DNA from: Thiosulfativibrio sp964387695
GTDB taxonomy: Bacteria > Pseudomonadota > Gammaproteobacteria > Thiomicrospirales > Thiomicrospiraceae
NCBI GenBank assembly: GCA_964387695.1
Contig: CAYLXI010000067.1
Location: 1-9,458 of the forward strand
DNA length: 9,458 nucleotides
Reading direction: 5' to 3'
The notes beneath the pieces are model-generated. The model was not told where the DNA came from. It worked only from the letters and a program-made list of their open reading frames with translations, and did no database searches. A program made the position numbers and the translations under genes. Within the stretch, counting starts at the first letter, position 1. Each line of letters begins with the position of its first letter. Shown here one piece after another: positions 1 to 7,091 of the stretch.

Positions 1-18
1 CAAATTAAAATGGCTAAA

Positions 19-36
19 TTTCACCTTCTTTCACCT
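19..36. repeat. Short tandem direct repeat TTTCACCT, 10-bp period
   Basis: The octamer TTTCACCT occurs at 19-26 and again at 29-36, so the copies repeat every 10 bp, about one DNA helical turn. It lies in the non-coding region before fabF, upstream of the terminator-like palindrome. Such phasing can place two protein monomers on one DNA face, but an 8-mer pair in AT-rich DNA may be chance. Confidence 0.3.
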
Positions 37-45
37 AAAAAAACA

Positions 46-75
46 CGCAATAGCTAGCTATTACGCTTATTTTTT
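46..75 (+). terminator. Terminator-like palindrome and T-rich tail
   Basis: A perfect 14-nt palindrome lies at 49-62 (AATAGCTAGCTATT). It is flanked, after one C/A mismatch, by two further complementary pairs (C46-G47 with C64-G65). A T-rich stretch (TTATTTTTT, 67-75) follows directly. This resembles a weak intrinsic terminator for a gene upstream of the window; in related genomes that gene is usually acpP, but this cannot be seen here. The stem is short and AT-rich, so it could also be a protein-binding palindrome. Confidence 0.35.
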
Positions 76-94
76 AGGCAAAATAAGGCAAAAT
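76..94. repeat. Short tandem direct repeat AGGCAAAAT, 10-bp period
   Basis: The 9-mer AGGCAAAAT occurs at 76-84 and 86-94, again with a 10-bp period. It sits between the terminator-like palindrome and the fabF ribosome binding site, where a fabF promoter or operator would be expected. I find no convincing -35/-10 pair here, so any regulatory role is inference from position and phasing. Confidence 0.35.
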
Positions 95-142
95 TTTTCT
101 CATTTTTATTCGCACCCCATTTATGCAAAGGTCTCTTGGTAA

Positions 143-147
143 AAGGA
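143..147 (+). promoter_or_regulatory. Ribosome binding site deciding the fabF start
   Basis: AAGGA at 143-147 sits six bases before a TTG at 154. An earlier in-frame TTG at 136 would place this Shine-Dalgarno sequence inside the coding region. The TTG at 154 also gives the family-typical N-terminus beginning M-S-K-R-R-V-V. Confidence 0.75.
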
Positions 148-153
148 AGAGTT

Positions 154-1392
154 TTGAGCAAGCGAAGAGTTGTTATAACTGGTTTAGGGTGTGTTACCCC
201 CTTAGGTAATAATGTGCAATCAACATGGGACTCTATTTTAGCAGGGAAAAGCGGTATCACTGCTTTAACGGGTTTTGATACGGAAGGGTTTTCGGTAAAA
301 TTTGGAGGGCAATTAAAAGGTTTTGATATTACTAAATATATCCTCGCCAAAGAAGCCAGAAAAATGGATCCTTTTATTCACTATGGAATTGCTGCTGGAA
401 CTCAAGCATTAAAAGATTCTGGACTTGAAGTTACCGATAAAAATTCTCATCGTATCGGGGTTTCCATAGGATCAGGAATTGGTGGCATCTCTTCAATTGA
501 AAAACAGCACGGTATTTTGATGAAATCTGGTGCAAGACGAGTTTCGCCATTTTTTGTTCCCAGTTCAATCATTAATATGATTTCTGGTAATTTTTCAATT
601 ATGCATGGCTTAAAAGGCCCCAATATTGCAATCAGCACTGCCTGTGCAACAGGTACGCATAGTATTGGTGATGCTGCTCGGATGATTCAGTATGGTGATG
701 CCGATGTAATGGTAGCTGGAGGGGCAGAGTATGGAACAACCCCTTTGGGTGTCGCAGGGTTTGCGGCATCTAAAGCCCTATCTACTCGTAATGACTCCCC
801 AGAAACGGCTAGCAGGCCTTGGGACAAAGACCGAGATGGCTTTGTGTTAAGTGATGGTGCAGGAGTGGTGGTGCTAGAAGAATATGAACAAGCAAAAGCT
901 CGTGGGGCAAATATTTATGTTGAATTTGTAGGGTTTGGAATGTCTGGAGATGCCTATCATATGACCAAGCCAGCGGATGGAGGGGAGGGTGGCGCTCGTT
1001 GTATTGCTTCAGCAGTAGGTAATGCTGGATTAAATCCAGAGAATATTGATTATATTAATGCTCATGGAACTTCTACTCCCGCAGGAGATATTTGCGAAGC
1101 TTTGGCAATTAAATCTGTTTTTGGTTCTCATGCTTATAACTTAGCGGTGAGCTCAACAAAATCCATGACAGGGCATGCCCTTGGAGCAGCAGGGGGAATG
1201 GAGGCGGTATTTACGGCTCTAGCTATAAGCCAGCAAGTTATGCCGCCTACCATTAACTTAGAAAACCCAGAAGAAGGTTGTGATTTAGATTTTGTGGTGG
1301 GTGAAGCTAGGCAAGCCAAAATTAACTATGCCGTCTCTAATTCTTTAGGTTTTGGTGGCACAAACACTTCTATTGTTTTAGGTAAAATATAA
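154..1392 (+). CDS. fabF: 3-oxoacyl-[acyl-carrier-protein] synthase II (KAS II)
   Basis: FabF catalyses condensation of malonyl-ACP with acyl-ACP during fatty-acid chain elongation in the cytosol and is needed to make cis-vaccenate in well-studied Gammaproteobacteria. The protein is 412 residues, essentially the length of the E. coli enzyme (413). The thiolase-fold catalytic residues are all visible: nucleophile Cys164 in STACATG, His304 in AHGTST, Lys336 in SSTKSMTGH and His341 in TGHALGAAG. The C-terminus carries the glycine-rich NSLGFGGTN motif. I chose the TTG at 154 because it follows an AAGGA at 143-147 and matches the family N-terminus; a TTG at 136 would add six atypical residues. It is the first gene of the cluster, followed by a 34-base gap before pabB. 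In relatives acpP normally lies just upstream, outside this window. FabB is the main alternative, but motifs, length and context favour FabF. Confidence 0.96.
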   Translation: MSKRRVVITGLGCVTPLGNNVQSTWDSILAGKSGITALTGFDTEGFSVKFGGQLKGFDITKYILAKEARKMDPFIHYGIAAGTQALKDSGLEVTDKNSHRIGVSIGSGIGGISSIEKQHGILMKSGARRVSPFFVPSSIINMISGNFSIMHGLKGPNIAISTACATGTHSIGDAARMIQYGDADVMVAGGAEYGTTPLGVAGFAASKALSTRNDSPETASRPWDKDRDGFVLSDGAGVVVLEEYEQAKARGANIYVEFVGFGMSGDAYHMTKPADGGEGGARCIASAVGNAGLNPENIDYINAHGTSTPAGDICEALAIKSVFGSHAYNLAVSSTKSMTGHALGAAGGMEAVFTALAISQQVMPPTINLENPEEGCDLDFVVGEARQAKINYAVSNSLGFGGTNTSIVLGKI

Positions 1393-1426
1393 TTTTTTAG
1401 ATAAAATATAAGTTTCACTGCTTTTT

Positions 1427-2788
1427 ATGATAAAAACATCATGTTTTCAGCAAATAAAATTAGACAAAACAACCAAGTTTGATTTGCTTGATTTACATCA
1501 AATTGACTCTAAGCGCTATCCTTTTTTATTAGAAAGTATTGCTCAAGGTGAGCTAGGTCAGTTTGATATTCTTTTTGCTTTCCCTCAAGAAACGCTGACT
1601 TGTCAAACTATTGAAGATGCTCAAAGATTTATTGAAGAATTTACCTATTCTTTTAATCGTTTAAAGGTTGACGATTTTACCCAGACAAACCTACCTTTTT
1701 ATGGTGGTTGGTTTAGTTATTTTAGTTATGACTATGCTCAGGTCGTAGAGCCAACATTAAACTTACCCAGTTCAGATTTACCTTTAGCTAAATTAGTAAG
1801 AGTACCTTGTGCGATTATTTATAGCCATGTTGAGCAAATTTACTATTTAATTGCAGAAACTGAATATGAATTTTATTTGGATATAATGGTTAAAGATATT
1901 GTAAGCCTAACGCACCTGATGCAAAAAAATAGCCAAAATAAAATAAATAAGTCAAAAAACAGCATAAAATCACAAAAAGAAGAGTCAAATTCAAAATACT
2001 TGAAGGGCGTTGATAGAATTAAAGAATATATTTTATCGGGCGATGTTTTTCAGGTAAATTTGTCTAGAGAGTGGCAGGTTGAAATGGTAACAGATGATGC
2101 TGTAACTATTTATAATGCTTTAAGAGAGAACAATCCAGCTCCGTTTGCAGCTTTAGCAGATTTTGGTGATTGGAAAATTATTAGTTCTTCTCCTGAACGC
2201 TTAGTTAAATATGATAATGAATGGGTAGAAGTTAGGCCTATTGCAGGCACTCGTCAACGCAGTTTAGATGCCAAGGCAGATAAAGCATTAATTTTAGAGT
2301 TGATTTCTCACCCCAAAGAACGGGCAGAACATATTATGTTAATTGACCTAGAACGCAATGATTTGGGTCGAATTTGCATGACAGGTAGCATCGAAGTTAA
2401 CGAGCTTATGGTGGTTGAGACTTACGAGCATGTGCATCACATTGTCTCAAATGTTCGAGGCAAGCTCATTGCTGGATTAAACCCGCTAGACATTGTTCAT
2501 GCAGTGTTTCCAGGGGGTACGATTACGGGTTGCCCCAAGGTAAGGTGTATGGAGATTATCGCCGAGCTAGAGCAAATGCCACGCAAAGCCTATACGGGTT
2601 CTATGGGTTATATTAATCGAGATGGAACTTTAGATTTAAATATTTTAATTCGCACCATGATATTACAAAATAAAACCCTTAGTTTTAGAGCAGGGGCAGG
2701 TATTGTTGCAGATTCAATAGCGAGTAAAGAGTTAGAAGAGTCTTTTTATAAAGCAAAAGGTTTGATTAATGCTTTACAAGCGGTTTAA
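1427..2788 (+). CDS. pabB: Aminodeoxychorismate synthase component I, PIAGT-type
   Basis: PabB binds chorismate and, with ammonia from the glutamine amidotransferase PabA, makes 4-amino-4-deoxychorismate for p-aminobenzoate and folate. The 453 residues comprise an N-terminal domain (about 1-164), a Lys/Ser/Asn-rich linker (about 165-188) and the chorismate-binding domain (from about 190). That domain shows GDVFQVNLSR, SSSPERLV, RPIAGTR, HPKERAEHIMLIDLERNDLG, FPGGTITGCPK and RAGAGIVADS. The position equivalent to the E. coli PabB catalytic lysine (Lys274) is Ala273, giving PIAGT instead of PIKGT. PIAGT is typical of anthranilate synthase TrpE, but a PabB subclass with PIAGT that works without a covalent lysine intermediate is known. 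PabB rather than TrpE is inferred from the adjacent pabC and the N-terminal FDILFAFP region. No pabA is visible in the window. The start ATG has no clear Shine-Dalgarno sequence. In E. coli pabB is unlinked to this cluster. Confidence 0.88.
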   Translation: MIKTSCFQQIKLDKTTKFDLLDLHQIDSKRYPFLLESIAQGELGQFDILFAFPQETLTCQTIEDAQRFIEEFTYSFNRLKVDDFTQTNLPFYGGWFSYFSYDYAQVVEPTLNLPSSDLPLAKLVRVPCAIIYSHVEQIYYLIAETEYEFYLDIMVKDIVSLTHLMQKNSQNKINKSKNSIKSQKEESNSKYLKGVDRIKEYILSGDVFQVNLSREWQVEMVTDDAVTIYNALRENNPAPFAALADFGDWKIISSSPERLVKYDNEWVEVRPIAGTRQRSLDAKADKALILELISHPKERAEHIMLIDLERNDLGRICMTGSIEVNELMVVETYEHVHHIVSNVRGKLIAGLNPLDIVHAVFPGGTITGCPKVRCMEIIAELEQMPRKAYTGSMGYINRDGTLDLNILIRTMILQNKTLSFRAGAGIVADSIASKELEESFYKAKGLINALQAV

Positions 2789-2792
2789 ATAG

Positions 2793-3671
2793 GTGAAAAG
2801 TTTTATTAATGGCAAAGCATCTAAGCTAATTCCTATTTGCGATAGAGGTCTTTTATATGGCGATGGCTTCTTCACCACGGCTTTGGTTGTTCAAGGAGAA
2901 GTATTAAACTGGCAAGGTCATTGGCAGCGTTTACAAAGCTCGGCATTCAGGCTTGGCTTCTTGCCCTTATCAGAGAAGACATTGCTAAGAGATATTGATG
3001 CTGCACTAGAGGTGTTGTCTGGGGCGCTAGAAGGTGCTATGTTGGTCTTAAAGATTGTTATAACCCGAGGTTGCGGTGGTAGGGGGTATCAACTTCCTGA
3101 AAATACTAAGCCTAATATTATTATTCAACTACTAGATTTTCCTGTTAATATTGCAAATTCAGAGTTAAAACCTTCTGATAATTACCAGGTGTGGTATTTA
3201 TCAGAAGTCAAAGCAACCGTTTGCCAGACTGCTTGGGGGCATCAACCTTTACTTGCGGGTATTAAGCATTTAAATCGGTTAGAAAATGTCATGGCAAGAA
3301 CAGAGTTAGGAAATAATTTTGATGAAGGTATTATGTTAGATTTAGATGGAATAGTCATTTCAGGCACTCAGTCTAATATTTGTTTAATTAAAAATCAGCA
3401 AATTATTACGCCTGTTTTAAATAAATCAGGGGTTCAAGGTTCATTATTGGTCAGATTGAAATCATTTTTATTGTTACAAGGCTGGAAATGGCTGGAACGA
3501 CCTTTTAACTTAAGCGAACTAAAACAAGCAGATGAAGTGTTCTTTTGTAATGCCGTGCGGGGAGTTATGCCCATGAAACAATTAGACAATAATGTTTGGC
3601 AAACACAACAGGCAAGCCAGTTTCATTTTGCTATTATGCAGTTATTAATGGATGAAACATGCAAAAAATAA
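2793..3671 (+). CDS. pabC: Aminodeoxychorismate lyase (PLP-dependent)
   Basis: PabC cleaves 4-amino-4-deoxychorismate to p-aminobenzoate and pyruvate, the step after PabB. It belongs to the fold-type IV PLP enzymes (class IV aminotransferase family). The PLP lysine is Lys158 in the motif IKHLNRLENVMAR, matching Lys159 of E. coli PabC. The N-terminus (FINGKAS...DRGLLYGDGFFTTA) is family-typical. SGTQSNICL (near residues 190-200) lies where the cofactor-phosphate-binding segment is expected. The protein is 292 residues, somewhat longer than the E. coli protein (269). It starts at GTG, four bases after the pabB stop and without a clear Shine-Dalgarno sequence, so translational coupling to pabB is likely. 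Its 3' end overlaps mltG by 13 bases. A D-amino-acid or branched-chain aminotransferase is the alternative within this fold, but position beside pabB and mltG settles the call. Confidence 0.92.
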   Translation: MKSFINGKASKLIPICDRGLLYGDGFFTTALVVQGEVLNWQGHWQRLQSSAFRLGFLPLSEKTLLRDIDAALEVLSGALEGAMLVLKIVITRGCGGRGYQLPENTKPNIIIQLLDFPVNIANSELKPSDNYQVWYLSEVKATVCQTAWGHQPLLAGIKHLNRLENVMARTELGNNFDEGIMLDLDGIVISGTQSNICLIKNQQIITPVLNKSGVQGSLLVRLKSFLLLQGWKWLERPFNLSELKQADEVFFCNAVRGVMPMKQLDNNVWQTQQASQFHFAIMQLLMDETCKK

Positions 3672-4666
3672 AACTTTTTTTAATTACTATTTTTCTATCT
3701 TTTGCAGTCATTTTTATTTCGGTAGAGGGTTGGGGTTTTTATGGTTTTCTTAAAAAGCCCATCTCTACAGGTTCTGAAGCTAAAGTTATCGTCATTCCAC
3801 AAGGTTCTAGTGCTAGAAGAGTGGCTAATATTTTATTTGAAAATAAAATGATTCGAGAACCTACTTGGTTTATATGGGTTTTAAAACATCAAGATAAGGC
3901 GTATCTTTTAAGAGCAGGGGAATTTAAAATCCAGCCAAATTGGACAGTAACAGAACTCATAACCCACTTAGCAGAAGGGCAAACCCTACAACATCCAGTT
4001 ACTTTTATTGCAGGACAAACAGCAAGGCAAGCAGTAGAAAGCTTAAGGATGCTTGACAATATCGAGCATACCTTAGAAGGGTATGATGAAGACTTGATTC
4101 GAGAACTTCTAGGGCTAGAATATCGTCTAGAAGGGCAGTTCTTGCCTGAAACTTTTTATTATCAAGCAGGTGATAAAGATATTGATATTTTAATAAGATC
4201 TCATCAAGCATTAAAAAGAGTTCTAGAAGAGGCTTGGCAAAATAGGCATGAAAACCTTCCAATTAAAACTTCATACGAAGCCCTTATTTTAGCCAGTATT
4301 GTCGAAAAAGAAACGGGATATGCTCCAGAAAGACCGATTATTGCAGGCGTGTTTATGAATCGTCTTAATATAGGTATGAGATTGCAATCTGACCCCACTA
4401 TTATTTATGGTATGGGAGATAGCTTTGATGGCAATATTCGCAGAAGAGATATACATGCAAAAACGCTATTTAACACCTATGTAATTCCCAGATTACCCCC
4501 AACGCCAATTGCTTTATCAAGTGCCGATGCTATTTTAGCGGTGACTCAACCTGCGATTACCGCCGCATTTTATTTTGTTGCTAAAGGAGGAGGAAAGCAT
4601 CAGTTTTCAGACACCTATGCAGAGCATAATAAAGCGATTAGAAAATATATTTTAAATAAGCACTGA
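3659..4666 (+). CDS. mltG: Endolytic murein transglycosylase MltG
   Basis: MltG is an inner-membrane lytic transglycosylase that cuts nascent glycan strands within peptidoglycan and is proposed to terminate their elongation. The 335-residue protein has an N-terminal membrane anchor (about residues 4-24) with the rest predicted to be periplasmic. A LysM-like region follows (about 40-100, including IPQGSSARRVANIL). The YceG/MltG catalytic domain carries IVEKETGYAPERP with the conserved EKET glutamates at 216 and 218, then VFMNRL, GMRLQSDPTIIYGMG and the C-terminal RLPPTPI segment. Length is close to the E. coli protein (340). The ATG lies within the end of pabC, a 13-base overlap, with GGA six bases upstream, suggesting translational coupling. 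The pabC-mltG-tmk order is conserved in many Gammaproteobacteria. No defect is visible. Confidence 0.94.
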   Translation: MQKIKLFLITIFLSFAVIFISVEGWGFYGFLKKPISTGSEAKVIVIPQGSSARRVANILFENKMIREPTWFIWVLKHQDKAYLLRAGEFKIQPNWTVTELITHLAEGQTLQHPVTFIAGQTARQAVESLRMLDNIEHTLEGYDEDLIRELLGLEYRLEGQFLPETFYYQAGDKDIDILIRSHQALKRVLEEAWQNRHENLPIKTSYEALILASIVEKETGYAPERPIIAGVFMNRLNIGMRLQSDPTIIYGMGDSFDGNIRRRDIHAKTLFNTYVIPRLPPTPIALSSADAILAVTQPAITAAFYFVAKGGGKHQFSDTYAEHNKAIRKYILNKH

Positions 4667-4672
4667 CGATAT

Positions 4673-5308
4673 ATGAAAAAACAACGCGGACAATTTATAA
4701 CTCTTGAGGGAACTGAAGGGGGAGGTAAATCAACTAACCTTAAGTTTATTCAAAGCTGGCTAGAAGATAAAGGCATTGAACTCATCGTAACGCGAGAGCC
4801 TGGAGGAACTCCCATAGGTGAAGAAATTCGTAGTGTTTTGCTAAATACTAAATTTACTGAAATGACGGCTAATACTGAACTATTATTAATGTTTGCAGCA
4901 CGAAATCAGCATATTGAAGAGAAAATAAAACCTGCTCTTGAGCAAGGTAAATGGGTAGTGTCAGATAGGTTTACCGACGCTTCATACGCCTATCAAGGGG
5001 CGGCTAGAGGCATTGAGTATCAACGCATAGCAAAAATTGAAAGTTGGGTGCAACAAGGCTTTCAGCCAGATAAGGTTTTTGTGTTTGACCTGCCAATTGA
5101 GATAGGTATGGCAAGAGTACAAGCTAGGGGTGAAAATACTGATCGTTTTGAACAAGAAAAAAGCGATTTTTTTGAAAAGGTAAGAGCTTCTTACTTAAAT
5201 CGAGCAAAGCTAACACCGCAAATATATACTGTATTAGACGCATCACAACCGTTAGAAACCGTACAACAAAATATAGCACAGCAACTTATTAAGTTATTAC
5301 AAGGATAG
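4673..5308 (+). CDS. tmk: Thymidylate kinase (dTMP kinase)
   Basis: Tmk phosphorylates dTMP to dTDP using ATP, an essential step of dTTP supply for DNA synthesis. The protein is 211 residues, close to E. coli Tmk (213). The P-loop is GTEGGGKST (13-21). The dTMP-binding segment T-R-E-P-G-G-T-P-I-G begins at Thr40, the DRF motif (98-100) precedes the conserved Ser-Tyr pair in DASYAYQGAARG, and the lid region contains Arg152 and Arg158 in ARGENTDR. Basic residues in the lid and none in the P-loop fit the bacterial type II pattern. It begins six bases after mltG and ends three bases before holB; the holB Shine-Dalgarno sequence overlaps its last codons. Linkage of tmk to holB joins nucleotide supply with replication, as in E. 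coli. Confidence 0.96.
   Translation: MKKQRGQFITLEGTEGGGKSTNLKFIQSWLEDKGIELIVTREPGGTPIGEEIRSVLLNTKFTEMTANTELLLMFAARNQHIEEKIKPALEQGKWVVSDRFTDASYAYQGAARGIEYQRIAKIESWVQQGFQPDKVFVFDLPIEIGMARVQARGENTDRFEQEKSDFFEKVRASYLNRAKLTPQIYTVLDASQPLETVQQNIAQQLIKLLQG
5301..5305 (+). promoter_or_regulatory. holB ribosome binding site within the end of tmk
   Basis: AAGGA at 5301-5305 is six bases before the holB ATG (5312) and runs into the last codon of tmk, just before its TAG stop. It supports the chosen holB start and suggests coupled translation. Confidence 0.65.
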
Positions 5309-5311
5309 CGA

Positions 5312-6307
5312 ATGCTTTCTACTATTTTACCTTGGCAAAATGATAATTGGCAACATTGGTTAGCCCAGCAAGATAGGTTGTCTCAATCTTATTTATTGAC
5401 GGGTTCTTCAGGAATTGGCTTGTCTGATTTTATGATAAATATGGCACAGACCTTGTTGTGTCAAAATACTGAAAAGCAGGAAGCTTGCGGGCAATGTCAA
5501 TATTGTCATTTATTTATTAAAAAATCGCACCCTGATTTTTTTCAGCTTAAACCATTAGAAGATAAAAAAGGCATTAGCATAGATCAGGTGCGAACTTTAA
5601 ATCATAAACTGTTTGAAACTTCTCATCAAGGTGGTTTTAAAGTAGCGGTGATTGAGCAGGTAGAAAATTTAAATATAAATGCCTTTAATGCCCTGCTTAA
5701 AACTTTAGAAGAGCCTCCAGTAGGAACGATTATTTTATTAAGCTCTTATCAATCTAGTAAAGTTCCTGCAACAATTAAAAGTCGCTGTCGTCAGTTTCGT
5801 TTTGCTAAACCAAGTTTAGATATAGCCATTTCATGGCTTAGTAATAAACTCCCCCAAGTAGATTTAAAATTAATTAAACGCGGTTTAAAACAAAACTGGG
5901 GTGCTCCTGTTCAGGCATTGGAGTGGATAAACAACGAAGAATTTAATACTGAAAAAACATGGCAAGAAAGCTTGTCTCAATTAGTGAGTGGAAAAATATC
6001 TATGACTCAAAGTGTTGAAAAATGGAAGAAGTTTAGCCAGCCAGAAGTGGTTTTTGAGTATTTTTATCTTTGGTCGGTAAACCGTATTAGAGCTTCTTTG
6101 TATCAACAAAAACTAGAGTTTAACCCCCAATGGATGCATTTTCAACAAGCGGTTACTCAGGCTAAACAAGCTTGGAAAAACAATGCTAATAAAGATTTAG
6201 TTCTGGAGTCTCTCTGCATGGAATGGCTGGCTATGAATCAAGGTGATAAAAATATTAACCTAGTACCTTCGGTATTTAAATCTAATCTTATAAGAGGGAG
6301 CTTGTAG
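5312..6307 (+). CDS. holB: DNA polymerase III subunit delta'
   Basis: Delta' is the rigid AAA+ stator of the clamp loader (with delta and tau/gamma) that places the beta clamp on DNA. The protein is 331 residues (E. coli 334). Its P-loop is degenerate, GSSGIGLSD at about 31-39, with Leu replacing the ATP-binding lysine, as expected for delta', which does not hydrolyse ATP. Four zinc-binding cysteines fall at 50, 59, 62 and 65, the same numbering as in E. coli. ALLKTLEEPP and the SRC sensor motif (in IKSRCRQF) follow. A full-length but diverged C-terminal domain makes up the rest. An AAGGA at 5301 supports the start. DnaX is excluded because the Walker A lysine is missing and the protein is short. 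Some other Gammaproteobacteria carry a pilZ gene between holB and tatD; here tatD begins on the base after the holB stop. Confidence 0.94.
   Translation: MLSTILPWQNDNWQHWLAQQDRLSQSYLLTGSSGIGLSDFMINMAQTLLCQNTEKQEACGQCQYCHLFIKKSHPDFFQLKPLEDKKGISIDQVRTLNHKLFETSHQGGFKVAVIEQVENLNINAFNALLKTLEEPPVGTIILLSSYQSSKVPATIKSRCRQFRFAKPSLDIAISWLSNKLPQVDLKLIKRGLKQNWGAPVQALEWINNEEFNTEKTWQESLSQLVSGKISMTQSVEKWKKFSQPEVVFEYFYLWSVNRIRASLYQQKLEFNPQWMHFQQAVTQAKQAWKNNANKDLVLESLCMEWLAMNQGDKNINLVPSVFKSNLIRGSL
6295..6300 (+). promoter_or_regulatory. tatD ribosome binding site within the end of holB
   Basis: AGGGAG at 6295-6300 lies seven bases before the tatD ATG at 6308, which directly abuts the holB TAG stop. This is one of the better Shine-Dalgarno sequences in the cluster, so translation of tatD is still initiated well despite the downstream frameshift. 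Confidence 0.6.
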
Positions 6308-7091
6308 ATGATTATTGATTCACATTGTCATTTAAATATCTTACCAGAAGATAAGGTTGGAAGTGTTGCAGAGGTTGTTGCTCGCTCTAAAGAACTAGGC
6401 GTTGAGCGCATTTTATGTGTGGCAATTAACCCCGCACAATGGCATGAAATTCAAAATTTATCTGATTTATATGAAGAAGTTTATACTTCTATTGGCATTC
6501 ATCCGTGCGAAAATAAAGAAGTCGTTGTTACAAATAAAGAGCTTTTAAAAGCAGCCAGTCACCCAAAAGTATTAGCCATAGGAGAGGTTGGGTTAGATTA
6601 TTTTCATTTTGATAGTAAAAATGAAAATATGGCGTGGCAGCAAGAACGCTTTCGTCAGCATATTGGCATTGCAAAACAATTGCAAAAACCTTTAATTATT
6701 CATACCAGAAATTCAACAGCCGATTGTTTGCGTATTTTGAGCGAAGAAGGAGCAGAAGAAGTAGGGGGTATTATGCACTGTTTTGTAGAAGATTTAGCAA
6801 CCGCACAAAAGGCGATAGAGTTAAATTTTTATATTTCATTTTCTGGAATCTTAACTTTTAAAAAAAGCACTAGATCTAAAAAATGTTGCTAAATCTATAC
6901 CCCTAGATAAAATTTTAGTAGAAACCGATGCACCTTATTTAGCTCCCATGCCATTTAGGGGCAAAACGAACCAACCTGGGTATACTCGTTATGTGGTCGA
7001 AGAAATTGCCCGATTGCGAGACATGTCTTTTGAAAGTGTTGCTAAAGTCACCACTGATAATTTTAATCGTTTATTTAAGACGCAGTTTTAA
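6308..7091 (+). pseudogene. tatD: TatD-family metal-dependent hydrolase, frameshifted
   Basis: TatD/YcfH proteins are amidohydrolase-superfamily, metal-dependent DNases or 3'-5' exonucleases. The 5' part encodes 194 residues and ends at a TAA at 6890-6892. Metal-binding residues seen are His6 and His8 (IDSHCHLN), Glu93 (GEVGLDYF), His132 (IIHTRNS) and His157 (IMHCF). After the run of seven A at 6860-6866 the family sequence continues in the +1 frame: ALDLKNVAKSIPLDKILVE, then TDAPYLAPMP and VTTDNFNRLF, to a TAA at 7089-7091. With one A removed the product is 260 residues, the usual TatD length, and matches the spacing of E. coli YcfH without a gap. The truncated form lacks the catalytic Asp (207 in the restored protein) and the last strands of the barrel, so it should be inactive. 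The restored stop overlaps the ABC transporter ATG (TAATG). It could be a recent pseudogene, a sequencing error in a homopolymer, or a gene rescued by slippage. Confidence 0.9.
6860..6866 (+). other. A7 homopolymer at the tatD frameshift site
   Basis: Four T then seven A precede GCACTAGATC. Reading six A restores the TatD frame, with the two lysine codons followed by Ala-Leu-Asp-Leu. The required change is +1 (skip one base) or loss of one A in DNA or RNA, so a classical -1 ribosomal slip does not repair it. Confidence 0.85.

Noticed and set aside
2..142. Open plus-strand frame running from the window edge to a TAA at 140-142
   Set aside because: The translation does not resemble the end of an acyl carrier protein or any family I know. 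The stretch contains a palindrome, T-tracts and repeats typical of intergenic DNA.
54..350. Reverse-strand open frame of 98 codons overlapping the start of fabF
   Set aside because: It lies mostly antisense to well-conserved fabF codons, shows no family-like sequence and has no clear ribosome binding site. I treat it as a chance frame.
2231..2254. Calling the gene at 1427 trpE because of its PIAGT motif
   Set aside because: Adjacency to pabC, a PabB-like N-terminal region and the known PIAGT subclass of PabB make aminodeoxychorismate synthase more likely.
5401..5430. Loss of the P-loop lysine in holB as a sign of inactivation
   Set aside because: Delta' subunits normally have a degenerate P-loop and do not hydrolyse ATP, and the zinc-binding cysteines and SRC motif are intact.
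6857..6866. Programmed -1 ribosomal frameshift at the T/A-rich slippery run in tatD
   Set aside because: The downstream tatD sequence is in the +1 (or -2) frame, so a -1 slip on this run would not enter it. I see no downstream stem-loop of the usual type.
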